From NCBI RefSeq assembly GCF_019904155.1, contig NZ_JAHCMB010000061.1:101556-165555 (forward strand): a stretch of 64,000 nucleotides of DNA, read 5' to 3'. This stretch comes from Paenibacillus sinensis (GTDB taxonomy: Bacteria > Bacillota > Bacilli > Paenibacillales > Paenibacillaceae). Both the position numbers and the translations under genes were made by a program. The notes beneath the pieces were generated by a model. It did not search any database and had not been told where the DNA came from. It saw only the letters and a list, made by a program, of their open reading frames with translations. Position 1 is the first letter of the stretch. The number at the start of each line of letters is the position of its first letter. Below are positions 33,336-40,528 of this stretch, one piece after another.

Positions 33336-35294
33336 TCACGTTTCATTTTGCACATCTGCCCATGCCTCGGAGAGCCGCCGTACCCCTTCTGTCAGTCTTG
33401 ACCCGTCCAGATGGGAAAAAGCAAAGCACGCCGCCGGCTCTGCCCTCTCCATCTGGTATCGCGCCGCGTCCCGGAAATCCGCCCCCCGCAGGAGAACCGC
33501 CTCCTTAAACCGGGCGAAGGCTTCTTCGTCGCGCAACCAGCGGGCGTATATATGCAGCCCCGCATCGCCGGGCAGCGGCTCGAACAGGCCGGCAGGCAGA
33601 TCGGCCAGCAGCTCGCGCAGCAGGCGGCCGCGCTCGCCGAAGAGGCGGGACATCCGCCGGATATGCCGGGCGTAATGTCCGAGAGCCATGAAGCGGGCCA
33701 GGGCCCGCTGCTCCAGCAGCCCGGCGGGATGCGGCTCGTACAGGGCTTTCGCCCGGATGGCCGGGCCTGTCAGGGCAGGCGGGAGCACCGCGTATCCGAT
33801 GCGCAGGCCGGCGAACATCGTGTTGGAGAACGAGCCGACATACACGACTCGCTCTCCCCGGTCGAGCGCCTTCAGCGGCTCGACCGGCCGGCCGGACCAG
33901 CGGAACTCGCTGTCATAATCGTCCTCGATGATGACAGCGCGCCGGGCGGCGGCCCATTCCAACAGCCTGCGGCGGCGGTCCAGCGGCAGCACGGCGCCCG
34001 TCGGGTACTGCCGGCTTGGCGTGACGAAGAGCAGCCGGGCATCCCAGTCCTCCGGCACGAGGCCGCTTAGGTCCACCCGGCCGGGAAGCGGTATGCCGCC
34101 CGCCGCCGTCACGGCGCGGCGGATGCCGTGAAAGCCGGGGTCCTCGACCACGGCCCGGCCTCCCTCGTCCAGCAGCAGCTGCGTCAGCAGGACGAGGGCC
34201 TGCATGGACCCGCTGAAAATGATGATGTGCTCCGCATCAGTCCGGATTCCGCGGGTCAACCGCAGATGGGCGGCGATTGCCCGCCGCAGCCCCTCGTCTC
34301 CCTGCGGAGGCGCGGAGAGGCCAAGGGCGCCGCCGGCCCGCCCCGACGCATGCGACAGCGCGCTGCGCCACTCCGCATACGGGAACACCTCCATCGGCAT
34401 TCCGGCGCTGCGGAAGCTGATGAAGGGGGCCGGCGCCGGCTCATCCCCCGCCGGGGGGCTGTCCGGCAACCGCCGGGCCCAGGCGGACAGCGGCAACTCC
34501 GGCACCGGAGCCTCAGCCCGGGCTCCGCGCAGCGGACCGGGCTCTTGCGGCGCACCGTTGTCGCTGGCAAGGGCAGCATTCTCGCCCGGTGACCGAGGCG
34601 CTGCGGAGCGTCGCCCTTTGGCCGCAGCGCCCGGGGCGTGCGCCGGGTTCTCGCCGCGCTCTTCCTCCCGCGCCGCCCATTCTCTGCCCGCCGCGCTGCC
34701 GGCCGCACCGCCCGGGGCGTGCGCCGGGTTCTCGCAGCGCTCTTCCTCCCACGCCGCCCATTCTCTGCCTGCCGCGCTGCCGGCCGCATCGCCCGGGGCG
34801 TGCGCCGGGTTCTCGCAGCGCTCTTCCTCCCGCGCCGCCCATTCTCTGCCCGCCGCGCTGGCGGCCGCAGCTCCCGGGGCATGCGCCGGGTTCTCGCCGC
34901 GCTCTTCCTCCCGCGCCGCCCAGTCTTCGCCCGCCGCGCTGCCAGCCGCAGCGCCCGGTACGCCGCGCTCCTCCCATAGCCCTTCGGCCTTGCACCCGAG
35001 TCCGCCGCCCGTATCCGCCTCCGGCTCTGCGCCGAAGCCTTCCTCCGACACAAAGGTGCCTCTTCCCGTCTCGCCCCGCACATACCCGTCCGCAGCAAGC
35101 ATATCGTAGACCTGCGCCACCGATCCCCGGGACAGCCCGTACCGCTCCGCAAGCCTGCGGGTAGCGGGAAGCCGTGTACCGCCCGGAAGCCCGCCGTTCA
35201 GGATAGCGACCCGAAGCGCGTGATACAGCGCCAGATACTTGTACCGGTGCTCGGCCAAATACCGCTCCAAATCCAATACCGGATTCGCTTCCAT
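33336..35294 (-). CDS. MocR/GabR-type regulator with internal repeats and no PLP lysine
   Basis: 652 aa, longer than the usual ~470. The GntR winged helix (about 10-80, LPATRRLAERYGLSRGSVAQ) joins an aminotransferase-like fold (about 285-645) through an enlarged linker containing four 27-residue Ala/Glu-rich repeats. PLP-site landmarks such as EDDYDSEFRW and TPSRQYPTGAVLPL are present. The lysine that normally binds PLP (SFSK) is Asn here (SFSNTMFAGLRIGY, codon 33822-33824). The regulator may bind PLP weakly, bind another ligand, or have lost sensing. Divergent from an FMN-fold gene that is its likely target. Confidence 0.9.
   Translation of the reverse strand: MEANPVLDLERYLAEHRYKYLALYHALRVAILNGGLPGGTRLPATRRLAERYGLSRGSVAQVYDMLAADGYVRGETGRGTFVSEEGFGAEPEADTGGGLGCKAEGLWEERGVPGAAAGSAAGEDWAAREEERGENPAHAPGAAAASAAGREWAAREEERCENPAHAPGDAAGSAAGREWAAWEEERCENPAHAPGGAAGSAAGREWAAREEERGENPAHAPGAAAKGRRSAAPRSPGENAALASDNGAPQEPGPLRGARAEAPVPELPLSAWARRLPDSPPAGDEPAPAPFISFRSAGMPMEVFPYAEWRSALSHASGRAGGALGLSAPPQGDEGLRRAIAAHLRLTRGIRTDAEHIIIFSGSMQALVLLTQLLLDEGGRAVVEDPGFHGIRRAVTAAGGIPLPGRVDLSGLVPEDWDARLLFVTPSRQYPTGAVLPLDRRRRLLEWAAARRAVIIEDDYDSEFRWSGRPVEPLKALDRGERVVYVGSFSNTMFAGLRIGYAVLPPALTGPAIRAKALYEPHPAGLLEQRALARFMALGHYARHIRRMSRLFGERGRLLRELLADLPAGLFEPLPGDAGLHIYARWLRDEEAFARFKEAVLLRGADFRDAARYQMERAEPAACFAFSHLDGSRLTEGVRRLSEAWADVQNET
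34630..34957 (-). repeat. 81-bp tandem repeats in the MocR linker
   Basis: Four copies of an 81-bp GC-rich unit, each encoding 27 residues with core SAAGREWAAREEER followed by ENPAHAP. Copies differ at only a few bases, so the array is young or homogenised. Confidence 0.9.
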
Positions 35295-35321
35295 TTTTCC
35301 CACCCCTAGTACCCGCGATTT

Positions 35322-35411
35322 CCAATTAAAATTGGACTAATAAAAATACTATAAATAGGACCTTTTTAAATGTCAATTTTCCGGTATGATCTTGAGTATT
35401 CCATTTCGTCC
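35322..35411. promoter_or_regulatory. MocR-type operator region between divergent genes
   Basis: CCAATTAAAATTGG (35322-35335, palindromic) runs into GGAC (35334-35337). A second GGAC lies 24 bp on (35358-35361), within ATAGGACCT, and an inverted copy at 35408-35411 (GTCC in CGTCCTAT). Spaced, directly repeated short motifs are typical of MocR binding sites. A TATGAT -10-like box lies between them. Confidence 0.4.
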
Positions 35412-35452
35412 TATACGCCTATCGTAAATTCACAGTCAAAGGAGCATTACTA

Positions 35453-36088
35453 ATGAGAAGAAAAGAATTTAAGGTCGAATCGGAGGAAGAGCTGGAGACG
35501 TTCCTGGACAGCATGAGCTTCGGCTTTCTCGGTGTGATCGACGGGGAGGGGCGGCCGCGTGTGACACCGCTGAATTTTGTATATACGGGAGGAAATCTGT
35601 ACTTTCACGGCAGCCGGGCCGGGGGCAAAATGGAGGCGATCGCCAACCAGCCCCAGGTCTGCTTCACCGTGGCGGACGAGTTTGCGCTCATTCCCTCGTA
35701 TTTTACCGACCCTGAAATGGCTTGTCCGGCGTCCGCTTTCTTCAAAAGCGTAACGGTCTTCGGCCGGGCCGAAATCGTGGAGGATTTGAACGAGAAAGCT
35801 CTTGCGCTCGGCTGTTTCATGAAGAAGCTGCAGCCGGAGGGCGGATACGAGCCTATTGGAGCGGATCATCCGAAATACCGGCCTCAGCTCAAGGCCGTCG
35901 CCGTCGTGCGGATTGTGCCGGATGAAATCACCGCCAAATTCAAATTCGGCCAGAATATGAAGGAGGATGACAGGAGCGCCGTCATCAGCGGTCTTGAAGC
36001 GAGAGACGGCGAACGGGACGCCGAGACGATCGAGATGATGAAGCGCTACTGCCCATATCATGCCGGGCTAGATACTGAAGAAGTCTGA
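35453..36088 (+). CDS. Pyridoxamine 5'-phosphate oxidase-like FMN-binding protein
   Basis: 211 aa split-barrel flavin fold: LDSMSFGFLGVIDGEGRPRVTPLNF at the N-terminus and LYFHGSRAGGKMEAI for the phosphate of FMN; then VCFTVADE and a variable C-terminus. Members range from true PNP oxidases to heme or unknown-substrate proteins; this one is probably not PdxH. Divergent from the MocR gene, a common pairing, so it is the likely regulated gene. Followed by a terminator at 36102. Confidence 0.87.
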   Translation: MRRKEFKVESEEELETFLDSMSFGFLGVIDGEGRPRVTPLNFVYTGGNLYFHGSRAGGKMEAIANQPQVCFTVADEFALIPSYFTDPEMACPASAFFKSVTVFGRAEIVEDLNEKALALGCFMKKLQPEGGYEPIGADHPKYRPQLKAVAVVRIVPDEITAKFKFGQNMKEDDRSAVISGLEARDGERDAETIEMMKRYCPYHAGLDTEEV

Positions 36089-36101
36089 CGAAGAATTGAA
36101 C

Positions 36102-36135
36102 AGAGATCACCCGGAAGGATGGGGGTCTCTTTTTT
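36102..36135 (+). terminator. Terminator after the FMN-fold gene
   Basis: Arms AGAGATCACCC and GGGGGTCTCT with a T run; imperfect but clear. Confidence 0.7.
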
Positions 36136-36205
36136 GTCTGTATTCCCTCCGTCGAAAAGCGCAAAAATTGTCTCCATTTTTTTTGGAAATCCTCCTTTTC
36201 ACAAG

Positions 36206-36234
36206 TGACTCTTCCGTAAGGCAGATGATATAAT
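36206..36234 (+). promoter_or_regulatory. Promoter of the aminotransferase gene
   Basis: TGACTC (36206-36211), 17 bp, TATAAT (36229-36234) with an upstream TG (extended -10). Confidence 0.6.
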
Positions 36235-36305
36235 GTTAGGCAATGTTAGAGCGTTCACTCACATCAGGCTGCTAAGATTTCAAGATAACCGGAAGGATGA
36301 AACCG

Positions 36306-37607
36306 ATGAATCCACAGGCTGGACAATTGAATGAGAGCATCAAGGCCGGGAACAGGCATGTGTACGATATGCTGTCCTCTCTCGGCAGAGAAATCTATTT
36401 TCCCAAGGTTGGCATTCTGAGCCAATCTGCTGAAGCAACTGCAAATGCCAAAAAATACAACGCCACGATCGGCATCGCCACCGAGAACGGAGGCCCGATG
36501 CATCTGGGCGTTATTCAGGATAAACTTTCCGCTTATTCGCCGAAGGATCTGTACGGCTACGCTCCTCCTGCAGGCAAGCCCGAGCTGCGCACTGTATGGC
36601 GGGAGAAGATGCTTCGCGAGAATCCGTCGCTCGAAGGCAAAGCATACGGAAATCCGATTGCCACCAACGCACTGACCCACGGCCTTAGCATCGTCGCCGA
36701 TCTGTTCGCCGGACCGGATGACGCCATCGTCTATCCCGACAAGAACTGGGAGAACTACGAGCTGACCTTCGGTGTCCGCCGGGGTGCGGAGCTAGTGAAT
36801 TATCCGCTGTTCACTGAAGATATGACCTTCAACAGCGACGGGCTGCTGGAAGCGCTCCTTGCTCAGAAGGGGAAGGGCAAAGCCGTTGTGCTGCTGAACT
36901 TCCCGAACAATCCGACGGGCTATACGCCGGGTCTCAATGAAGGTAACGCGATTGTGGACGCGATCGTCCGTGCGGCTGAGGAAGGCGTCAACATCGTGGC
37001 GGTATGCGACGACGCCTATTTCGGCCTCTTCTTCGAGGATTCGCTTAAGGAATCGCTCTTTGGCAAGCTCGCGAACGTTCATCCGCGCGTGCTGGCCGTC
37101 AAGATTGACGGTGCGACCAAGGAGGAATTCGTCTGGGGCTTCCGCGTCGGCTTCATTACCTACGCTTCGGACAGCCCGGAAGTCCTGGCCGCCCTGGAGC
37201 AGAAGACGCTTGGCATCATCCGCGCGACTATTTCCAGCGGCTCACATCCGTCCCAGACCTTTGTGCTGGACGCTCTGAAGGCTCCGGAATTCGAAGCCCA
37301 GAAGGAAGAGAAGTTCCGGATTATGAAGGGACGCGCGAACAAGGTCAAGGCGCTGCTCGACAGCGGCAAATACGGTGATGAAGCCTGGACGTATTACCCG
37401 TTCAACTCCGGTTATTTCATGTGCCTGAAGCTGAAGACCGTGAATGCGGAAGAGCTTCGGCAGCATCTTATCCACCAATACGGCCTCGGCACGATTGCGT
37501 TAGGCGACACCGATCTGCGCATCGCCTTCTCCTGCATTGCCGAAGAGGACCTGGAGGATCTGTTCGACCTCGTGTACGCCGGTGTACGCGATTTGGAGAA
37601 AGCCTGA
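36306..37607 (+). CDS. PLP-dependent aminotransferase, class I/II
   Basis: 433 aa fold-type I aminotransferase. NFPNNPTGYTP carries the conserved Asn; CDDAYFGLFF has the Asp for the pyridine nitrogen and the Tyr. The PLP Lys is in DGATKEEFVWGFRVGF, and the substrate Arg is likely in DLRIAFSCI near the C-terminus. Start ATG 36306 with AAGGA about 8 nt upstream; an ATG three codons earlier is too close to that site. Substrate unknown (aromatic or aspartate-like). Terminator follows directly. Confidence 0.9.
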   Translation: MNPQAGQLNESIKAGNRHVYDMLSSLGREIYFPKVGILSQSAEATANAKKYNATIGIATENGGPMHLGVIQDKLSAYSPKDLYGYAPPAGKPELRTVWREKMLRENPSLEGKAYGNPIATNALTHGLSIVADLFAGPDDAIVYPDKNWENYELTFGVRRGAELVNYPLFTEDMTFNSDGLLEALLAQKGKGKAVVLLNFPNNPTGYTPGLNEGNAIVDAIVRAAEEGVNIVAVCDDAYFGLFFEDSLKESLFGKLANVHPRVLAVKIDGATKEEFVWGFRVGFITYASDSPEVLAALEQKTLGIIRATISSGSHPSQTFVLDALKAPEFEAQKEEKFRIMKGRANKVKALLDSGKYGDEAWTYYPFNSGYFMCLKLKTVNAEELRQHLIHQYGLGTIALGDTDLRIAFSCIAEEDLEDLFDLVYAGVRDLEKA

Positions 37608-37626
37608 TCCGCACAATTGCAAACCA

Positions 37627-37654
37627 AGCCGCCGCTATTGCGGCGGCTCTTTTT
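37627..37654 (+). terminator. Terminator after the aminotransferase gene
   Basis: Perfect 9-bp stem AGCCGCCGC / GCGGCGGCT with TATT loop and a T run. Confidence 0.9.
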
Positions 37655-37737
37655 AACTTCAGATCAGATTGATCCGATATATAAAATGTTGTCCCGTTCC
37701 CATAACCCATTCTTCAACGAAGGAGTCGATTTCACTT

Positions 37738-38103
37738 ATGTCAACTATAGCCTTTATTCTTGTACTGATCGTTGCCGCCGAGCATCTTTACATCATGGTA
37801 CTGGAGATGTTTATGTTCGGAACTCCCGCCTTCAAGCGCACTTTTCGCACGCCCGACTCCCTGATCCGGGACCGCAACGTGAAAGTGATGATGGCCAACC
37901 AGGGATTGTATAACGGCTTTCTCGTGGCAGGGCTGCTGTGGGGGCTGTTCTTCGCAGGCGATTCCGGCAGAGCGATCCAGCTGTTCTTTGTCTGCTGCGT
38001 TATCGTCGCCGCCTGGTTCGGCGGATTCACCGCCCAGCGCAGTATTATCGTGAAACAGGGACTGCCGGCCATGCTCGCGCTATTATTCTTGCTGCTGTCC
38101 TAG
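37738..38103 (+). CDS. DUF1304 membrane protein
   Basis: 121 aa with four predicted membrane segments (about 3-22, 50-70, 76-96, 102-120). The early EHLYIMVLEMF and FRTPD match the DUF1304 family of small membrane proteins. Start ATG 37738 has AAGGAG about 12 nt upstream; the longer frame from 37669 lacks a site. Function unknown in the family. Confidence 0.87.
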   Translation: MSTIAFILVLIVAAEHLYIMVLEMFMFGTPAFKRTFRTPDSLIRDRNVKVMMANQGLYNGFLVAGLLWGLFFAGDSGRAIQLFFVCCVIVAAWFGGFTAQRSIIVKQGLPAMLALLFLLLS

Positions 38104-38158
38104 GGCGGATTCTCCCGGGCACATATGTTTTTTCCCGCTTCCTCCGGCATTGGCCCAT

Positions 38159-38186
38159 ACCCCTCCGCACAGAGGCACATACAATA
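38159..38186 (+). promoter_or_regulatory. Sigma-K-type promoter of the YjcZ-like gene
   Basis: ACC (38159-38161), a 16 bp spacer and CATACAATA (38178-38186): a full match to AC...CATAnnnTA, with the same spacing as at 7662-7689. Confidence 0.65.
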
Positions 38187-38231
38187 CGATGTACTCCAGT
38201 ACAACAACCTCTCACCGAAAGGGGAATGAAC

Positions 38232-38342
38232 ATGAGCGAAGAAGCAAGAGGCGGATATGGTTACAGTCCTTTCACCAGCACTGGCGCTATCCTGGTTCTC
38301 TTCATCCTGTTGGTTATCATCAGCCGTTCTCTGTTCGTCTAA
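38232..38342 (+). CDS. YjcZ-type small sporulation membrane protein
   Basis: 36 aa. A Gly/Tyr-rich head (RGGYGYSPF) and one membrane helix (AILVLFILLVIISRSLFV), the layout of the YjcZ/YtzL small spore proteins. ATG 38232 has AAAGGGG 7 nt upstream; ATG 38226 is too close. Preceded by a very good sigma-K-type promoter, which supports expression in the mother cell. Too short for most gene callers. Confidence 0.82.
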   Translation: MSEEARGGYGYSPFTSTGAILVLFILLVIISRSLFV

Positions 38343-38464
38343 TCGACCACAGACTCTATCACCGGAAGGGCGCCTTCAAGCTCCCTTCCTCACCATGTTC
38401 ACGGCTGACAATCCTCAGACCTGATGAGTAGCGGCCGTCAAAGAACTTTCGAGAGTCCAATGCA

Positions 38465-38507
38465 AAGAGGCCCTGGCAAGCCGTTAGGCTAGCGGGCCTC
38501 TTTTTTT
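38465..38507 (+). terminator. Terminator after the YjcZ-like gene
   Basis: Arms AAAGAGGCCC and GGGCCTCTTT with a long T run. Confidence 0.85.
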
Positions 38508-38544
38508 ATAATCTCATTGAACCCTAACCGGCAACTCTTCTGCC

Positions 38545-38736
38545 CTAGAAAATCCATAACAGCAGCGCGGCAACTGCCCCAATAATCGCAAGTCCGATCA
38601 GCAAATCCGATACCTGTCTGAAAAGGCCGGGAACGCCTTCCCGGTGAAGCTTGTGTGCATTGACATCATGATTGGCTTTATAACCTCCGGGATCAGTCGA
38701 ATTTGCAGGAGGACCCGGATTAAAAAAGTCGGTCAT
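38545..38736 (-). CDS. Small single-helix membrane protein (unknown)
   Basis: 63 aa. A hydrophilic head (MTDFFNPGPPANSTDPGGYK) and one C-terminal membrane helix (LLIGLAIIGAVAALLLWIF). Strong AAGGAG 9 nt before the ATG and a TATAAT at 38771-38766 upstream support a real gene. I do not recognise a family; probably a small envelope or spore protein. Confidence 0.7.
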   Translation of the reverse strand: MTDFFNPGPPANSTDPGGYKANHDVNAHKLHREGVPGLFRQVSDLLIGLAIIGAVAALLLWIF

Positions 38737-38765
38737 GGCAATCAGCTCCTTTTCCTCTTTTCTTC

Positions 38766-38771
38766 ATTATA
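38766..38771 (-). promoter_or_regulatory. -10 box of the 63-residue membrane protein gene
   Basis: TATAAT on the minus strand, 30 bp before the ATG; the -35 region (AGGTCA at 17 bp) is weak. Confidence 0.45.
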
Positions 38772-38895
38772 CACCGGATGAATCCAAATGACCTCGGATT
38801 TTATAACGATTCCCATACGGTGAAAAAGAGTCCTGGCCGGTGCGCGGCACTCGGGCTGCCAAGCTTCGGCCTCATGAATGAATCCTCCGCTGTGC

Positions 38896-40524
38896 TCAGC
38901 CCAGCTTCACTGCGAAGGCCTCGTATGCCCGCAGCGCGAGTTCGGCGAAGTCCGCCGATTGGCGGTCGTAGTTCGCGATGATGATCTCATCGCTCGCACC
39001 CAGCTCCGGCAGCGCCACCGTCACGGCCTCGCCGCCGAAGTTGGCGGCGACGAGCCAGGTTTCTCCCTCGTAACGACGCAGGTACATGAACATCTGCTCC
39101 GGCACATCCTTCACCAGCTCGAACTCGCCCCAGACGACAATCGGGTGGCTCTGGCGCAGCGCGATCAGCTTGCGGTAGCAATGGAAGACGGAATCCGGGT
39201 CTGCCAGATTGTCCTTGACGTTGATCTCCGCATAGTTCGGATTCACATGCAGCCACGGCTCGCCGGTCGTGAAACCTCCGCCCGGCGTATCGTCCCACTG
39301 CATCGGCGTTCGGGCATTGTCGCGGCCCTTGGCGTTGATCGAAGCCAGGATGTCCTCCTTGCTATAGCCGGCTTCCAGCCGCTCGCGGTACATATTGATG
39401 CTCTCGATATCCTGCACCTCGGTAATGTCCGTGACCGGATAATTCGTCATGCCGATCTCCTCACCCTGATAAATGTAGGGCGTGCCCTTCATCAGGTGCA
39501 GAAGAATGGCGAACATTTTGGCGCTTTCCTTGCGGAAGGTCTGGTCGTCGCCCCAGCGGGAGACAATTCGCGGCAGGTCGTGGTTGTTCCAGAACAGGCT
39601 GTTCCAGCCCTCACTGCCCAGCTCGGTCTGCCACTTCGTCAGCACCGACTTCAGCTCGCCTACGGAGAGCGGCTTCAGGTCCCACTTGTCCTTGCCCTCC
39701 TGCTGGTCCAGGCCCACATGCTCGAACTGGAACACCATCGACAGCTCCTTGCGCGCGGGATCGGAATACAGCTTGGCGATTTCCGGCGTCGCGCCCCAGG
39801 TCTCGCCGACGGTCAACACATCATGCTTGCCGAACGTCTCGCGGTGCATTTCCTGCAAATATTCGTGCAGCTTCGGACCGTTGCCGGTGATTTCCCGGTC
39901 GGGAATTTTGCCGACCAGATCGATGACGTCCATGCGGAAGCCTCCGACGCCCTTGTCCAGCCAGAAATTCATCAGATCCCAGACCTCTTGCCGAACCTTC
40001 CCGTTCTCCCAGTTCAGATCAGGCTGGCGGCGGCTGAACAGATGCAGGAAATACTGGCCGCTCGCCTCGTCCAGCTCCCAGGCTGGGCCGCTGAATGTCG
40101 ATCTCAGTCCGTTCGGCACATCGCCGTCCACCGGGTCCCGCCAGACATAGTAATCCCGGTACGGATTATCCTTGCCTTTGAGGGCTTCGATGAACCACGG
40201 ATGCTCGTCGGAGGTATGGTTGACCACCAGATCCATGATGATGCGGATGCTCCGCCGCTTGGCCTGCTCGATCAGCTCGTCCATATCCGCCATCGTGCCG
40301 AACTCGTCCATGATATCCCGGTAATCGCTGATGTCATACCCGTTGTCGTCGTTGGGCGACTTGTAGACGGGACTAAGCCAAATTGCCGTAATGCCAAGCT
40401 GCTCCAGATAATCCAGGCGGTTGATGATTCCACGCAGATCGCCGATCCCGTCCCCGTCGCTATCCTGAAAGGACCTCGGATAGACCTGATAAATCACCGC
40501 TGTCTGCCACCATTTTGAATTCAC
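38896..40524 (-). CDS. GH13 alpha-glucosidase (oligo-1,6-glucosidase type)
   Basis: 542 aa cytosolic GH13_31 enzyme that removes glucose from isomalto-oligosaccharides. Motifs: YQVYPRSFQDSDGDGIGDL at the N-terminus, DLVVNHTSDEHPWF, nucleophile Asp in GFRMDVIDLVGK (the Val after Asp-Val-Ile fits alpha-1,6 preference), acid/base Glu in LTVGETWG, and Asp in WNNHDLPR. No signal peptide. Start is GTG 40524 with AGGAG inside the upstream gene's end, 4 bp after its stop; an ATG seven codons earlier overlaps that gene. Last gene of the dextran-type operon. Confidence 0.93.
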   Translation of the reverse strand: MNSKWWQTAVIYQVYPRSFQDSDGDGIGDLRGIINRLDYLEQLGITAIWLSPVYKSPNDDNGYDISDYRDIMDEFGTMADMDELIEQAKRRSIRIIMDLVVNHTSDEHPWFIEALKGKDNPYRDYYVWRDPVDGDVPNGLRSTFSGPAWELDEASGQYFLHLFSRRQPDLNWENGKVRQEVWDLMNFWLDKGVGGFRMDVIDLVGKIPDREITGNGPKLHEYLQEMHRETFGKHDVLTVGETWGATPEIAKLYSDPARKELSMVFQFEHVGLDQQEGKDKWDLKPLSVGELKSVLTKWQTELGSEGWNSLFWNNHDLPRIVSRWGDDQTFRKESAKMFAILLHLMKGTPYIYQGEEIGMTNYPVTDITEVQDIESINMYRERLEAGYSKEDILASINAKGRDNARTPMQWDDTPGGGFTTGEPWLHVNPNYAEINVKDNLADPDSVFHCYRKLIALRQSHPIVVWGEFELVKDVPEQMFMYLRRYEGETWLVAANFGGEAVTVALPELGASDEIIIANYDRQSADFAELALRAYEAFAVKLG

Positions 40525-40528
40525 ATTC

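Noticed and set aside
34256..35325. Several long GC-rich frames on both strands across the MocR gene
   Set aside because: High GC and the 81-bp repeats keep other frames open; only the MocR frame has recognisable domains.
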